Below are positions 54,182-62,963 of a stretch of 64,000 bases of DNA, piece after piece (position 1 is the stretch's first letter; each line of letters starts with the position of its first letter). The notes beneath the pieces were generated by a model. That model had not been told where the DNA came from, did no database searches, and worked only from the letters and a program-made list of their open reading frames with translations. The position numbers and the translations under genes are program-made. Source of the stretch: Thermococcus peptonophilus (GTDB lineage Archaea; Methanobacteriota_B; Thermococci; Thermococcales; Thermococcaceae). The stretch spans positions 186,001-250,000 of the forward strand of contig NZ_CP014750.1 of assembly GCF_001592435.1 (NCBI RefSeq). Reading direction: 5' to 3'.

Positions 54182-55198
54182 TCAGAGGAACTTCTCCTCT
54201 ATATAGGCCCTTATCAGCTCCTTCGTGGCGAGCATTCCCTTAACGTGCGTTCTCTCCATACCGTGGCTGGCGTGAACTCCCTGGCCGATAAGAGCAACCC
54301 TGAAGTCCCAGCCTGCCCTCAAGGCCGCGCTTCCGTCTGAGCCGTAGTATGGGAAGACGTCCACTGTGTAGGGGATTCCCCTATTCTCGGCAAGTTCGAT
54401 TAGTTTGGTCGTCATCTCGTAGTCGTAGGGGCCGCTTGAATCTTTGGCGGCTATTGAGACGGCCGTCTCCTTCCCAACCACACCCTCACCAACGACGCCC
54501 ATGTCAACGACTAGGAGTTCCTTCGTGCTCCTGGGGTAGCCCGCCGAACCGCCGTGGCCAACCTCCTCGTACGGCGAGAAGAAGAACGCCACAGGGAGCT
54601 TTTCAAGGGTCTCGGCGCCGAGGTCGAGCATGAGGTCAATTAGCACTGCCACGCTCGCCTTGTCGTCCAAGAAGTGGGCCTTGACGAAGCCGTTCACGTA
54701 CTCGAACTTCGGGTCGAAGGCAATGAAATCTCCTGGCCTTATGCCGAGCTTTTCGGTGTCTTCTTTCTTCTCCACCTCTGCATCGAGGCGGATGTACATG
54801 TTCTCCTCTGTTCTCTCCTTCTTTCCTGCCTCTTTGTTCACATGAACGCTCGGATTCTTGAGTAGAAGGGTTCCACGGTAGCGCTTTCCTGAGCGGGTGA
54901 TTATCGTGCAGTACTCTCCCTCAAAGGCAGGAAGGAGAAGGCCACCTACCCTCGTGAAGCTCAGGTGTCCATCGGGGAGGATGCCCTTCACCATAGCACC
55001 GAGCGTATCAACGTGGGCCGCCATCACGAGTTCAGGCTCTGGGTGGTTGCCCGCTATCAGGGCACCTTTGTTGGTGTAGTAGGTCTTAATCCCTGCCTCG
55101 TTGAGCTTTCTCTCAATGTGTTCCATAACTTCCTTTGTGTAGCCTGTTGGGGACGGTATCTCAAGTATCTCCTTCAGAATCTCGACGACGCGCTCCAT
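54182..55198 (-). CDS. M42 family aminopeptidase (second paralogue)
   Basis: A 338-aa dinuclear metallopeptidase related to the gene at 47158 but clearly divergent. H62 and D64 lie in MAAHVDTLG, an Asp pair in FLDDKASVAV, the Glu pair in FSPYEEVGHGG, an Asp in LLVVDMGVVG, and the late His in IGQGVHASHGMERTH. The paralogues probably differ in residue preference, as Thermococcales TET peptidases do. ATG 55198 has GGTGATAAC upstream; the longer frame to 55240 lacks this. Confidence 0.93.
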   Translation of the reverse strand: MERVVEILKEILEIPSPTGYTKEVMEHIERKLNEAGIKTYYTNKGALIAGNHPEPELVMAAHVDTLGAMVKGILPDGHLSFTRVGGLLLPAFEGEYCTIITRSGKRYRGTLLLKNPSVHVNKEAGKKERTEENMYIRLDAEVEKKEDTEKLGIRPGDFIAFDPKFEYVNGFVKAHFLDDKASVAVLIDLMLDLGAETLEKLPVAFFFSPYEEVGHGGSAGYPRSTKELLVVDMGVVGEGVVGKETAVSIAAKDSSGPYDYEMTTKLIELAENRGIPYTVDVFPYYGSDGSAALRAGWDFRVALIGQGVHASHGMERTHVKGMLATKELIRAYIEEKFL

Positions 55199-55243
55199 GT
55201 TATCACCGTTAGAAGTCTCCTTAAGGGTTGAAAAGGGCATCGG

Positions 55244-56125
55244 TCAGAACCCAAGGGCCTTCAGAGTTATGAAGAAGATAAGGGTAATCAGCGTCAGCAC
55301 CACAGTCACTCCAATTCCCTCTTCAGCCTTCAACCCGTAATGGGAGAGTATAACGTTTGCCATTATGGCTGGAGGCATCGCTGACTCGACGAGGACTGAG
55401 TAAAACATCTCTGGAGGAGCGTTTCTGAGCGTGAGGAGAACGAAGAAGAACGGAATCACACTCCTAAAGAGGCCGACCTCGACAAGATGCCTCAGCCGGA
55501 ACTCCTTAAGGTTGATTATCGAGCCAAAGTATATGAGGAGGAGGGGAATGCTCCACCACCCGATCTCTTTCACCGGGTTCAAAAACCAGTCGGGTAGGCG
55601 TATACCGATGAAAACCAACACTAGCGCCAAGAGGTTTGCAGCGGTTGGCGGGAACTGGATTGCCCTGATGAGGCTCTTCTTTACAGAGGCCTTACCGCTG
55701 GAGTAGTGGGCGGCTATGAAAGTCGCTATGGGGAGCATCACGAGGGAGTTCGTCGTTGAGTAGAGTATCGCGGGCGTTATATCATCCAAAAAGAGGCTCG
55801 CCACCGGGAACCCCATCGCGGCCGTGTTTGGATAGGTGGAAAGAACCATCAAAGCCCCGCGCCAGGCATCGTCCTCTACGAAGAACCGTGCATAAATGTA
55901 CGAAAGGCTGAGACTAAGGGCTATAATGAGGAACACGTAAACAAAGACAGTTCTAATGCTGATCAGATATGCCAAGTCCTTGCTCGCAACGTTTCCAAAG
56001 ACAAAAAGTGTGAGGAGGATCCTCGTCGAAAACAGGTTTATCAGCTGGAATGGCTTCTCGTTTCTAACCAGCTTTTTTAGGACGTAGCCGAGGGCAATGA
56101 GTGCTAGCATCTCGTAGATGCCCAT
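55244..56125 (-). CDS. AEC family transporter
   Basis: A membrane carrier of 293 aa with about ten hydrophobic segments in two inverted halves. STYPNTAAMGFPVASLFL and VESAMPPAIMANVILSHYG are the paired discontinuous-helix motifs of the auxin efflux carrier family, which in microbes exports organic acids or amino acids. The substrate is unknown. ATG 56125 is the first start. The downstream M42 gene is on the same strand after a gap of about 45 bases and may share its transcript. Confidence 0.88.
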   Translation of the reverse strand: MGIYEMLALIALGYVLKKLVRNEKPFQLINLFSTRILLTLFVFGNVASKDLAYLISIRTVFVYVFLIIALSLSLSYIYARFFVEDDAWRGALMVLSTYPNTAAMGFPVASLFLDDITPAILYSTTNSLVMLPIATFIAAHYSSGKASVKKSLIRAIQFPPTAANLLALVLVFIGIRLPDWFLNPVKEIGWWSIPLLLIYFGSIINLKEFRLRHLVEVGLFRSVIPFFFVLLTLRNAPPEMFYSVLVESAMPPAIMANVILSHYGLKAEEGIGVTVVLTLITLIFFITLKALGF

Positions 56126-56207
56126 GTTAAAAGCTAAAGTTCAGCGTTTAAAAGTCTGTCGAATGTGCTTAGAAAATCAAGAAAAAACGCAAAAAAGAAA
56201 GAGGAGG

Positions 56208-59200
56208 TCACTCTTTCTTCCTCTCAGCGGTGTTTCTACTGTGGTTCTTGAACAGCGGCCACCAGGCCTTTTCTCCAAAGAGAGCCATGGTCGCCGGACC
56301 GATGAAGTAGACAGCCGCTGTTGCCGTGAGGAGCACCCCAAGGGCGAGGGCAAAGCCTATCTCTCTTATACCCCACGTCGCTCCCGTCATCAGCGAGCCA
56401 TAGGTGGCCGCGAGTACTGCCGCAAGACCAACGACGAGCGTGTCCATGGTTCCCGCAGCGACTACCAATGCCTCCTCGGGCTTCCTGCGCTCGAACTCGT
56501 CCCTGGCCTTTACCAGGTAGAAGCTGTTGTAGTCAATGCCAACTCCCATGAGCACGATGAAGACGAGCATGGGCAGGAACCACATCACCTGCTGCCCGAA
56601 GACCTTCTCGAAGAGCCAGCTGGAGACGCCGATGCTGAGAAGCACTCCGACGGCTATCGTGCCCATGGTTGTTATGACTGCTGGAAGTCCCTTGAGGGTC
56701 GGGATTAGCGACAGGAACATCAGGAGTAGCGCCACCGGGAATATCCTGTGCCAGAAGACGTCGTTGATGAGGTTGCTGAGGTCGAGGGCTAGAGCAGTGT
56801 TTCCTCCGACCATTCCGTCTTTTATCTTTCCTGAGCTCTCCTCATCTTTAACGATGCTCCTTATCTCCTTGACCATCTCCTTCGAGCGATCGTCGGTTGC
56901 GCCGTACTCGCCGGTGACCTGGATGAGAACCTTGTGCCTGTCTTTTGAGAGGTAGCGGTCTCCTTCAAACTTAGTCAGCTCATCGAGGGTCGCGTTGTTA
57001 ATTCTCTCTCCAAACGGCTGGGTGACTGTGTAAACGTACCTGACGCCCTTTACCTTTGATATCCTGTCTACCAGCGCATTTATCTTTGCGAGGTCGCCGT
57101 CGCTCACCGGGTGTCCGAGGTCAATAACGACGTATGTCGGGGAGGTAACTCCCGCTCCAACAGTGTCCTCGCTGAGCTGAAGGAAGTGGTAGGTCTCGCT
57201 GTCCTTTGGGATGAATAGCTTGATGTCGTGGGTTCCGTTAAAGTTGACGAAGTTGTACGCTGCCGGAACCGCTATGAGGAGCGCTATGAAGGTCACAATC
57301 TTTGCGTGCTTCACGGCCCACTCGGCTATCCTGCTCCTCTCGTGAAGGTCGATGTTCTCAAGGTGGTGCTTGATGTGCCTTGGCCACCAGAAGATCGGCT
57401 TGTCGCCGATGAGAACCGTTATAGCCGGTATGAAGGTCAGACTAGCCAGGAGGACGACTATTACCGCGAGAGGAGCTATGATGCCCATCGTCTTGAATAT
57501 TGGGAATTCGTAGGCGAGGACAAAGCTGGCAAAGGCAATGATGTCAGTTGAAGCACTCGCCAGAACGGCATCCTTGGCCCTCTTTAGAGCCTCGCTAGCG
57601 GCCTTGTTGTGGTCGTAGCCTTCAGCAAGATACTCCCTAAACCTGTGGAGATAGTAGGTCGAGTAGTCAATTCCAAGACCAAGGGCAGTAGTTACTGTCA
57701 GCATCTGCGCCCAGCTGCCGACGTTGAGCACGTCGCCCTTAGCGAGTAGGTAGAGGATTCCAAGGGCAGTTAGGGTGGCCGTTGCGACACCTGTGAAGGG
57801 TAGCAGAGTCGCCAAAAGGGCTACACCCATGAGAATAAGCAGGACTATGAACGCTCCAAGGACGCTGAACTTGGTGGTCTTGTCGTTGTCCTCCTTGCCG
57901 TACTTTATCATTTCGTAGGTCTGAATTGGCGTTCCTGTTATATAGACCTCAACCGATGGCGAGAGCTTTCCGAACTCCCTTAGCGCAATCTTCTTCGCCT
58001 TGAGCGAGTTCTCGTACTGGAACTTGCTCTGCTTCTCCAGGTCACTTATGCCTTTGAGGGCCTTGGGTACGAAGATAACCAGCATAGTCCTGTTGTCGTC
58101 GCTCTTGAGCATGTTGATGTAGAGCTTGGCCTTATTGTAGAGGGCTGTGTAAACGTCCCTCTCGATGGGCGCAACGTCTTCCCTGCCTATTTTCTCCGGG
58201 TTGTCCTTGAATTTGAACGCTATCTCAGCAAGTTTAGCTGAGTCAACCCTCATTCCGAGTTTGCTTTCAGTGTCTTCCATGAATCTGTCAATCAGTTCGG
58301 CCACCTTTTTCTTCGTTAGCTCCTCTATTTCAGTTTCGCTCATTGGATAGTTCTCGGCAACTGCAAGGAGGAGGTCCCTGAGGGCGTCCTTAACCTCTTT
58401 CGGAGCGTCTACTTCATTGAGCTTCTCGTTAACTCCATCGGTGTAGAGTTCCAGCGCTATCTCCCGGGCGCTCTTGCCCGAGTATATTTCGTTGACTACC
58501 CTCTCAACATCAATCGGCAGATTGCCAGCGAGCTTTATGATGACCTCTTTAACGGCTTCCTTAACGTTATCCCCCTTTGCAAGTTCATCGGCATGCTCGA
58601 TAACAACGCTGACTATTACTTCCGCCTTCTCCTCGTCCTTTACCTGCTTTGCGGTCTCTTCAATCAATATCTCCCTCACTATAGGTTCGATGTTACCGTT
58701 TGAGTCGTAGATCTTCAAGAGAACATCGTTCGGGAGTTCAATACCCTTCTCCTTCAGTATCTCGCTTAGAAGAGAAACGGTTGTCTCTTTTAGGGCGCTG
58801 GAGTTCTGGTATAGCACTCCTTCTGCCTTTGGATCGAAGGTTACCACAGCCTTGGCTATCGGCCCGGCCATTTCTTTCTGAACATATGGGAGCTTTTTGG
58901 CCAACGCATTAGTGAGAATGCTCTCCTCAAGTTCCTTCGTCGGGCCTCTTACGAGGAGGGTTTTTAGAATGTAATCAGCGTTTGGGATCGAGAGCAGTGG
59001 GTTTCCAGCTAGGATAACCTTTGCAACATTAACCGTGGCGTCTTCAACGGCTTTCGGCTCAGGATTTCTTCCCAGCCCGATTGCTACATTGAGAACCTTT
59101 GCCAGTACTTCCGCTGAAACTTTGCCGAATCCCGGGACTGTGTAAGCTCCGCCAGCCTTTGCAATGACCTCAGGAGTATCCTGAAGGGCATTTTCAGCTA

Positions 59201-60293
59201 TCTCGATAACGGTAGTTCTGGCGCTCTCGCCACTTTCCAGGAGGACATAGTTGCTTCCGTGTGCCCTGTCAAAGGCAATGACTCCTGAATAGAAGGCGTA
59301 GGAATAAGCCTTAACAAGACTCTTCTCAAGCGGATCAGTGGTGGTGTTTAAGATTATTCCCGCAGTAACGTTGGCGAGGAGTCCATCAGTTATCGCACCC
59401 GGCCCATAGGCGTGATAAACTGGATAAGTCGCATTGAAGACGGCATAAACAAACTCCACTGGAACACCGAGCTGAGAGGCAACAGCCTGAGCCGTCTGTG
59501 GATTGAGGTTGCCTGTCTGATAGGCGTTCGTCTTGGTTGCCAGAGCCTCGTAAACCCCCATAGCTCCGAGGTAAGCCCCAGCATAGGAATCGCTGAGGTT
59601 GTAGAGCTTGACGTTGAGCGTGGCTATTGTAGAGTTCAACTGCCTAAGCTGAACGCTGGCCTTGGTTAGATTATTGTGGAGCTGAACGTAGGCCATGTCA
59701 GTTTCGTTGAGTGCTTCCTTTAGCTGGATTGTCTGGTTGTAGAGGACAGTCAAATTGGTCTCAAGCTGGAGGTAAGCATCGGCCAGCTCTGGAAGGGTCT
59801 CGTTGAGTATCTCTACCTGATTTGTGAGGTTCTCAATTCCGAGAAGGAGCATCCTGTAGGTGTTACTGCCGTTTACGGCAGAATCGTAGAGTATCCCGCT
59901 CAAGTTAGCAGCAGTCTTTGTTATGTTCAAGGTGATGTTGTACGACTCGTTGTGAAGAAGATCAAGCGCATCGTAGTATGAGGTGAAGTTGTCGCCGTAG
60001 GGCTCGGCTTCTGCTTTGAACCTCTCGTAGGCTTCCCTCGTTTTTGGGTCGTTAACGTTGATCCCATGTATTATCACGTACGTCTGGTTCTCGCTTGTTG
60101 AAAAGCTCGGGAACTCCTCTTTGAGCGTATCCATGGTCTTAACCGACTCAACGTCCTTCGGCAGGAACTGATCCATGCTGTAGTTAGTTATGTCGTTCAG
60201 TCTGTAGGCCAAGGGTGCCGTAAGGATCACCACCAGGATCCAGAGCACAACGAGGGCCTTTGCGTGCTTCACAACCCAGTCGTTCCAGCTCAT
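56208..60293 (-). CDS. Large RND/MMPL-type transporter
   Basis: A membrane protein of 1361 aa with two RND halves. The first transmembrane helix (residues 12-35) is followed by an unusually long outer domain of about 750 residues, then a five-helix bundle with GIDYSTYYLHRFRE. A second outer loop leads to the last bundle with GVGIDYNSFYLVKARDEFERR, the MMPL-like GxDYxxF motif. The N-terminal outer region is packed with N-x-S/T sequons (at least 13 between about residues 100 and 240), so it is likely heavily N-glycosylated. Proton-driven export of lipids or other hydrophobic compounds is plausible. ATG 60293 has GGTGGTGG upstream. A divergent PadR gene probably regulates it. Confidence 0.9.
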   Translation of the reverse strand: MSWNDWVVKHAKALVVLWILVVILTAPLAYRLNDITNYSMDQFLPKDVESVKTMDTLKEEFPSFSTSENQTYVIIHGINVNDPKTREAYERFKAEAEPYGDNFTSYYDALDLLHNESYNITLNITKTAANLSGILYDSAVNGSNTYRMLLLGIENLTNQVEILNETLPELADAYLQLETNLTVLYNQTIQLKEALNETDMAYVQLHNNLTKASVQLRQLNSTIATLNVKLYNLSDSYAGAYLGAMGVYEALATKTNAYQTGNLNPQTAQAVASQLGVPVEFVYAVFNATYPVYHAYGPGAITDGLLANVTAGIILNTTTDPLEKSLVKAYSYAFYSGVIAFDRAHGSNYVLLESGESARTTVIEIAENALQDTPEVIAKAGGAYTVPGFGKVSAEVLAKVLNVAIGLGRNPEPKAVEDATVNVAKVILAGNPLLSIPNADYILKTLLVRGPTKELEESILTNALAKKLPYVQKEMAGPIAKAVVTFDPKAEGVLYQNSSALKETTVSLLSEILKEKGIELPNDVLLKIYDSNGNIEPIVREILIEETAKQVKDEEKAEVIVSVVIEHADELAKGDNVKEAVKEVIIKLAGNLPIDVERVVNEIYSGKSAREIALELYTDGVNEKLNEVDAPKEVKDALRDLLLAVAENYPMSETEIEELTKKKVAELIDRFMEDTESKLGMRVDSAKLAEIAFKFKDNPEKIGREDVAPIERDVYTALYNKAKLYINMLKSDDNRTMLVIFVPKALKGISDLEKQSKFQYENSLKAKKIALREFGKLSPSVEVYITGTPIQTYEMIKYGKEDNDKTTKFSVLGAFIVLLILMGVALLATLLPFTGVATATLTALGILYLLAKGDVLNVGSWAQMLTVTTALGLGIDYSTYYLHRFREYLAEGYDHNKAASEALKRAKDAVLASASTDIIAFASFVLAYEFPIFKTMGIIAPLAVIVVLLASLTFIPAITVLIGDKPIFWWPRHIKHHLENIDLHERSRIAEWAVKHAKIVTFIALLIAVPAAYNFVNFNGTHDIKLFIPKDSETYHFLQLSEDTVGAGVTSPTYVVIDLGHPVSDGDLAKINALVDRISKVKGVRYVYTVTQPFGERINNATLDELTKFEGDRYLSKDRHKVLIQVTGEYGATDDRSKEMVKEIRSIVKDEESSGKIKDGMVGGNTALALDLSNLINDVFWHRIFPVALLLMFLSLIPTLKGLPAVITTMGTIAVGVLLSIGVSSWLFEKVFGQQVMWFLPMLVFIVLMGVGIDYNSFYLVKARDEFERRKPEEALVVAAGTMDTLVVGLAAVLAATYGSLMTGATWGIREIGFALALGVLLTATAAVYFIGPATMALFGEKAWWPLFKNHSRNTAERKKE

Positions 60294-60331
60294 TTCCACC
60301 ACCCATGACAACTATCAACATGAAGATTCTA

Positions 60332-60355
60332 AACATGTTAATTTTCGACATGTCG
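60332..60355. promoter_or_regulatory. Paired ACATGT palindromes in the RND/PadR intergenic region
   Basis: AACATGTT (60332-60339) and CGACATGTCG (60346-60355) are perfect palindromes centred 15 bases apart, and a related TCAACATGAA lies at 60326-60335. They sit close to the RND gene's expected promoter. ATGT/ACAT pairs are common in PadR operators. Confidence 0.5.
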
Positions 60356-60379
60356 TTGGGAGAAGCATTTATAAGGGTT

Positions 60380-60399
60380 TTGGTCAAATATTTGAACAA
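60380..60399. promoter_or_regulatory. Palindrome at the PadR gene's transcription start
   Basis: TCAAATATTTGA (60384-60395) is perfect and extends to a 20-base imperfect palindrome (one mismatched pair). It directly follows the TATA box TTTATAAGG (about 60368-60376) and covers the expected start site, an autorepression layout. Confidence 0.5.
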
Positions 60400-60410
60400 A
60401 GGTGATGCCG

Positions 60411-60908
60411 ATGGAGAGAAAAACCGACGTTGAAAGGAGGATAATAAAGGGCCTATTCACGGTACCGCTGAAGGACATCATTCTAGTCATCGTCGGCCTT
60501 AAGGGAGAAGCCCATGGCTACGAAATCCTGAAGGAGCTCGAAAAGCTCGCAATAGGCCTCTGGAAGCCCAGCCACAGCAATCTCTATACGATCCTGAATA
60601 AGATGGTCGAGGAAGGCCTGCTGGAGCCAAGAGAGGAGTACCGAGGCAGGGTGAGGCGCATTAAGTACAGGCTCACAGATAAGGGATGGGAGTACCTCAA
60701 AACATCCAACAACCTCACCCTCAGGATACTCTACACTGCAGTTGAATACCACGAGGCTCTGAAGAAAAAACTTGAAGAGGTCGGAAAGACGAGACAGATG
60801 CGCAGGGAAACCGTCGTGGAGTACCTAGAACTTCTGAAGAGGATTAGAGACGTCCTCGATGAGGAAATATCGACGATAGAAAGGGAACTTGGGAGGGTTT
60901 CCTCATAA
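60411..60908 (+). CDS. PadR family transcription regulator
   Basis: A 165-aa regulator. The winged-helix domain contains AHGYEILKELEKLAIGLWKP and HSNLYTILNKMVEEGLLEPR, with wing GRVRRIKYRLTDKGWEYL, the classic PadR pattern. The C-terminal half is helical for dimerisation. ATG 60411 is preferred over GTG 60402 and ATG 60405 because GGTG lies at the right distance. It is divergent from the RND transporter, and palindromes mark both promoters, so ligand-induced derepression of export is likely. Confidence 0.92.
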   Translation: MERKTDVERRIIKGLFTVPLKDIILVIVGLKGEAHGYEILKELEKLAIGLWKPSHSNLYTILNKMVEEGLLEPREEYRGRVRRIKYRLTDKGWEYLKTSNNLTLRILYTAVEYHEALKKKLEEVGKTRQMRRETVVEYLELLKRIRDVLDEEISTIERELGRVSS

Positions 60909-61005
60909 CACTGTCTCCGAAGCAGTATCATGAATTGAACTGATCAACATTTATCACAATAGGGGGACAAAAATCGTTTTAATTAATTCTGAGTTTCCCT
61001 TAAAT

Positions 61006-61507
61006 ATGAGCACATCCACCTCATCTACAAACGCATTCCAAACAGGGTGCTTGAGAGAGAAGACGAAGTTATCGCTGACCTTGGGGAGGTAGTCGTTGCA
61101 AAATCGGAATTCTCAGGTATGCTGGTGCCCCTCTTTGTAAACGGCGTTAAGGTCATAGACAACGGCTATAAGATGGTGTACTTTGCATTCATCGGAAAAA
61201 CTACGACACCCTCAAAGTTTACGATGAGAACGGAAACTTCAAGGGACTTTACGTTGATGTTTTGGCCTACACAAGGCGCTATGGAGACACGATAGAGATG
61301 CTCGACCTGTTCCTAGATATTTTTGTCTTCCCGAACGGGGAGGTTTTTCTTCTCGACGAAGACGAGCTTGAGATGGCGCTCAACTACGGGCTGATAGACA
61401 GGAAAACCTTCGAGTTCGCTTATCAGGTTGCCCGGAGTATACTCGAAAAGCTTAAGCGGGATAAATTCCCGCCGGAAATAATCTGGAAGTATGAGTGGGG
61501 GGATTGA
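61006..61507 (+). pseudogene. DUF402 family protein, frameshifted
   Basis: The frame HIHLIYKRIPNRVLEREDEV continues through GEVVVAKSEFSGMLVPLFV and YKMVYFAFIGK. One A is then missing in an A run near 61200, after which NYDTLKVYDENGNFKGLYVD and DLFLDIFVFPNGEVFLLDEDEL follow to the stop at 61505-61507. The pattern (DxYxD, FPNG, LDEDEL) is that of DUF402/FAU-1-like proteins, which include an archaeal RNA-binding ribonuclease and nucleoside tri/diphosphatases. The only ATG (61006) is also one base out of frame, so there may be two deletions. Rejoined length is about 167 aa. TATA-like TTTTAATTAA is at 60976-60985. Confidence 0.78.
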
Positions 61508-61508
61508 A

Positions 61509-61796
61509 ATGGGAAAGTTCATCAAGGAGACAAAGGACGGGGTTCTACTCCTGATTTACGTCCAGCCGAAGGCAAAGAAGAACGCGGTTGAGGAAGTGGA
61601 TGAGTGGCGCGGAAGGTTGAAGGTCAGGATAGCGGCACCGCCAGTTGAGGGCAAGGCCAACAAGGAGGTCGTGAAGTTCTTCTCGAAGCTTCTCGGAGGA
61701 GAGGTCAGTATAGTCAGAGGGGAAACGAGTAGGGAGAAGGATTTGTTAGTTAAGGGGCTGAGCGTTGAAGAGATAAAGAAAAAGCTGGGAATTTGA
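61509..61796 (+). CDS. DUF167/UPF0235 (YggU) family protein
   Basis: A 95-aa protein. LLIYVQPKAKKNAVEEVDEW and RLKVRIAAPPVEGKANKEVV match UPF0235 closely, and VSIVRGETSREKDLLVKG completes the domain. Its function is unknown, although bacterial YggU structures suggest nucleic-acid-related work. ATG 61509 follows GGGGGGATTGAA. The stop TGA abuts the convergent gap stop with no spacer (TGATCA at 61794-61799). Confidence 0.9.
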   Translation: MGKFIKETKDGVLLLIYVQPKAKKNAVEEVDEWRGRLKVRIAAPPVEGKANKEVVKFFSKLLGGEVSIVRGETSREKDLLVKGLSVEEIKKKLGI

Positions 61797-62801
61797 TCAC
61801 TTCAAAATCCCAAGGCTCTTGTTCGTCTTCTTTATGCTCTCCCACTTGTCGGCTATCTCAAACATCGCCCTTATCGAATCCACGTTCTCTGGAACGACGT
61901 CGCTCTCCTGGTGAACCGCTTGGATGTAGAAGAGCCTGTTGCCCTTCACGCTTATGCTTTCCTTCCAGACCGCTATTTCATACAGGTTGTTCCACTCGCG
62001 GTGGAGATCCCTTGCGAACTCAATGAGCTGGGCCGTGCTCTCAAAGCCCTTCTCCTTCTCAAAGAGGAGAACCCTCGTTGTGTTCTCGAAGACCTCAATC
62101 ACATCCTCCCTCGTTATCGGCTTCTTGAGTTCAATCATGACGCTGTGGACGTGCATGAGTGTAGTGGGCACGACGAAGGCCATCGTCTCGATGTTTATTG
62201 GGATTACCGTCTGGACGTCCGGCCCGTGGTGTGAAGGAACCTCAACCGTGGGCTTTATTGCGTTGATCGGGCCCCTCTTCGAGTCGTTCGGGTCTGCAGC
62301 CCTCCTAATCATGACGGCATAGACGTAGTCGATGTACTCTTGAAGGGCTGAGAGTGTTCTCGTTAATCCCGTCGTGTTGCAGGAGACGACGCGAACGTAG
62401 TCCTTCCCGAGGGCCTTTTCGTAGTTGGCCTGGGCCACGAATGATACTTGAGCAACTTCTGCCTTCTCCCCGCCCTGGAAAACGGCCTTGATGCCGGCCT
62501 TCTCGTAGAGGGCCTTGTTCTTGGCTCCCATTCCACCGGGAGTGGCGTCAACGATGACGTCAACTTCCTCGAGGAGATCGTTGAGCGTTCCAGCGACCTC
62601 AAAGCTGGCCTTCTCGAATCTCGGCAGGAATTCCTCACTTGCAGCATAGACCGGAATGCCACTTTCCCTCGCCAGATAAGCCTCGAAATCGGGCTTCGTC
62701 TTGGTTACGCCGATGAGCTCCATGTCGTCCTGCTTGGAGACGGCGTAAGCAACCCTCTTCCCTATTGTCCCATAACCGTTTATCCCGACTTTCACCTTCA
62801 T
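61797..62801 (-). CDS. gap: Phosphorylating glyceraldehyde-3-phosphate dehydrogenase (archaeal)
   Basis: An enzyme of 334 aa that interconverts glyceraldehyde-3-phosphate and 1,3-bisphosphoglycerate; in Thermococcales it serves gluconeogenesis, since glycolysis uses GAPOR/GAPN. The Rossmann start is [14 protein letters not shown], the catalytic cysteine is in [12 protein letters not shown] (about 139-150), and the catalytic His region is [12 protein letters not shown] 62801 follows GGTGG. A TATA box lies at about 62831-62840, and a 19-base perfect palindrome at 62847-62865 fits the Thermococcales glycolytic motif. Confidence 0.96.
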   Translation of the reverse strand: MKVKVGINGYGTIGKRVAYAVSKQDDMELIGVTKTKPDFEAYLARESGIPVYAASEEFLPRFEKASFEVAGTLNDLLEEVDVIVDATPGGMGAKNKALYEKAGIKAVFQGGEKAEVAQVSFVAQANYEKALGKDYVRVVSCNTTGLTRTLSALQEYIDYVYAVMIRRAADPNDSKRGPINAIKPTVEVPSHHGPDVQTVIPINIETMAFVVPTTLMHVHSVMIELKKPITREDVIEVFENTTRVLLFEKEKGFESTAQLIEFARDLHREWNNLYEIAVWKESISVKGNRLFYIQAVHQESDVVPENVDSIRAMFEIADKWESIKKTNKSLGILK

Positions 62802-62846
62802 CTTTGCCACCCAACAATTTTATGGCTGTAAAATACTTAAGGCTTG

Positions 62847-62865
62847 TTTTCACCGACGGTGAAAA
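62847..62865. promoter_or_regulatory. Thermococcales glycolytic motif (TGM) upstream of gap
   Basis: TTTTCACCG-A-CGGTGAAAA is a perfect palindrome and reads TTTCAC-N5-GTGAAA. This is the TATCAC-N5-GTGATA pattern bound by Tgr/TrmBL1, with one change per arm. It lies about seven bases upstream of the TATA box, on the far side from the gene, the placement that gives activation of gluconeogenic genes. Confidence 0.65.
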
Positions 62866-62963
62866 GTGGTATAATCCGGAACACATTTTTACACAGGCAA
62901 AGCAAATAAAGTCAGAAAAATCATTAGGGCATCTTAAGCGTTTTGAACGGTTAAAAAGCCCAA

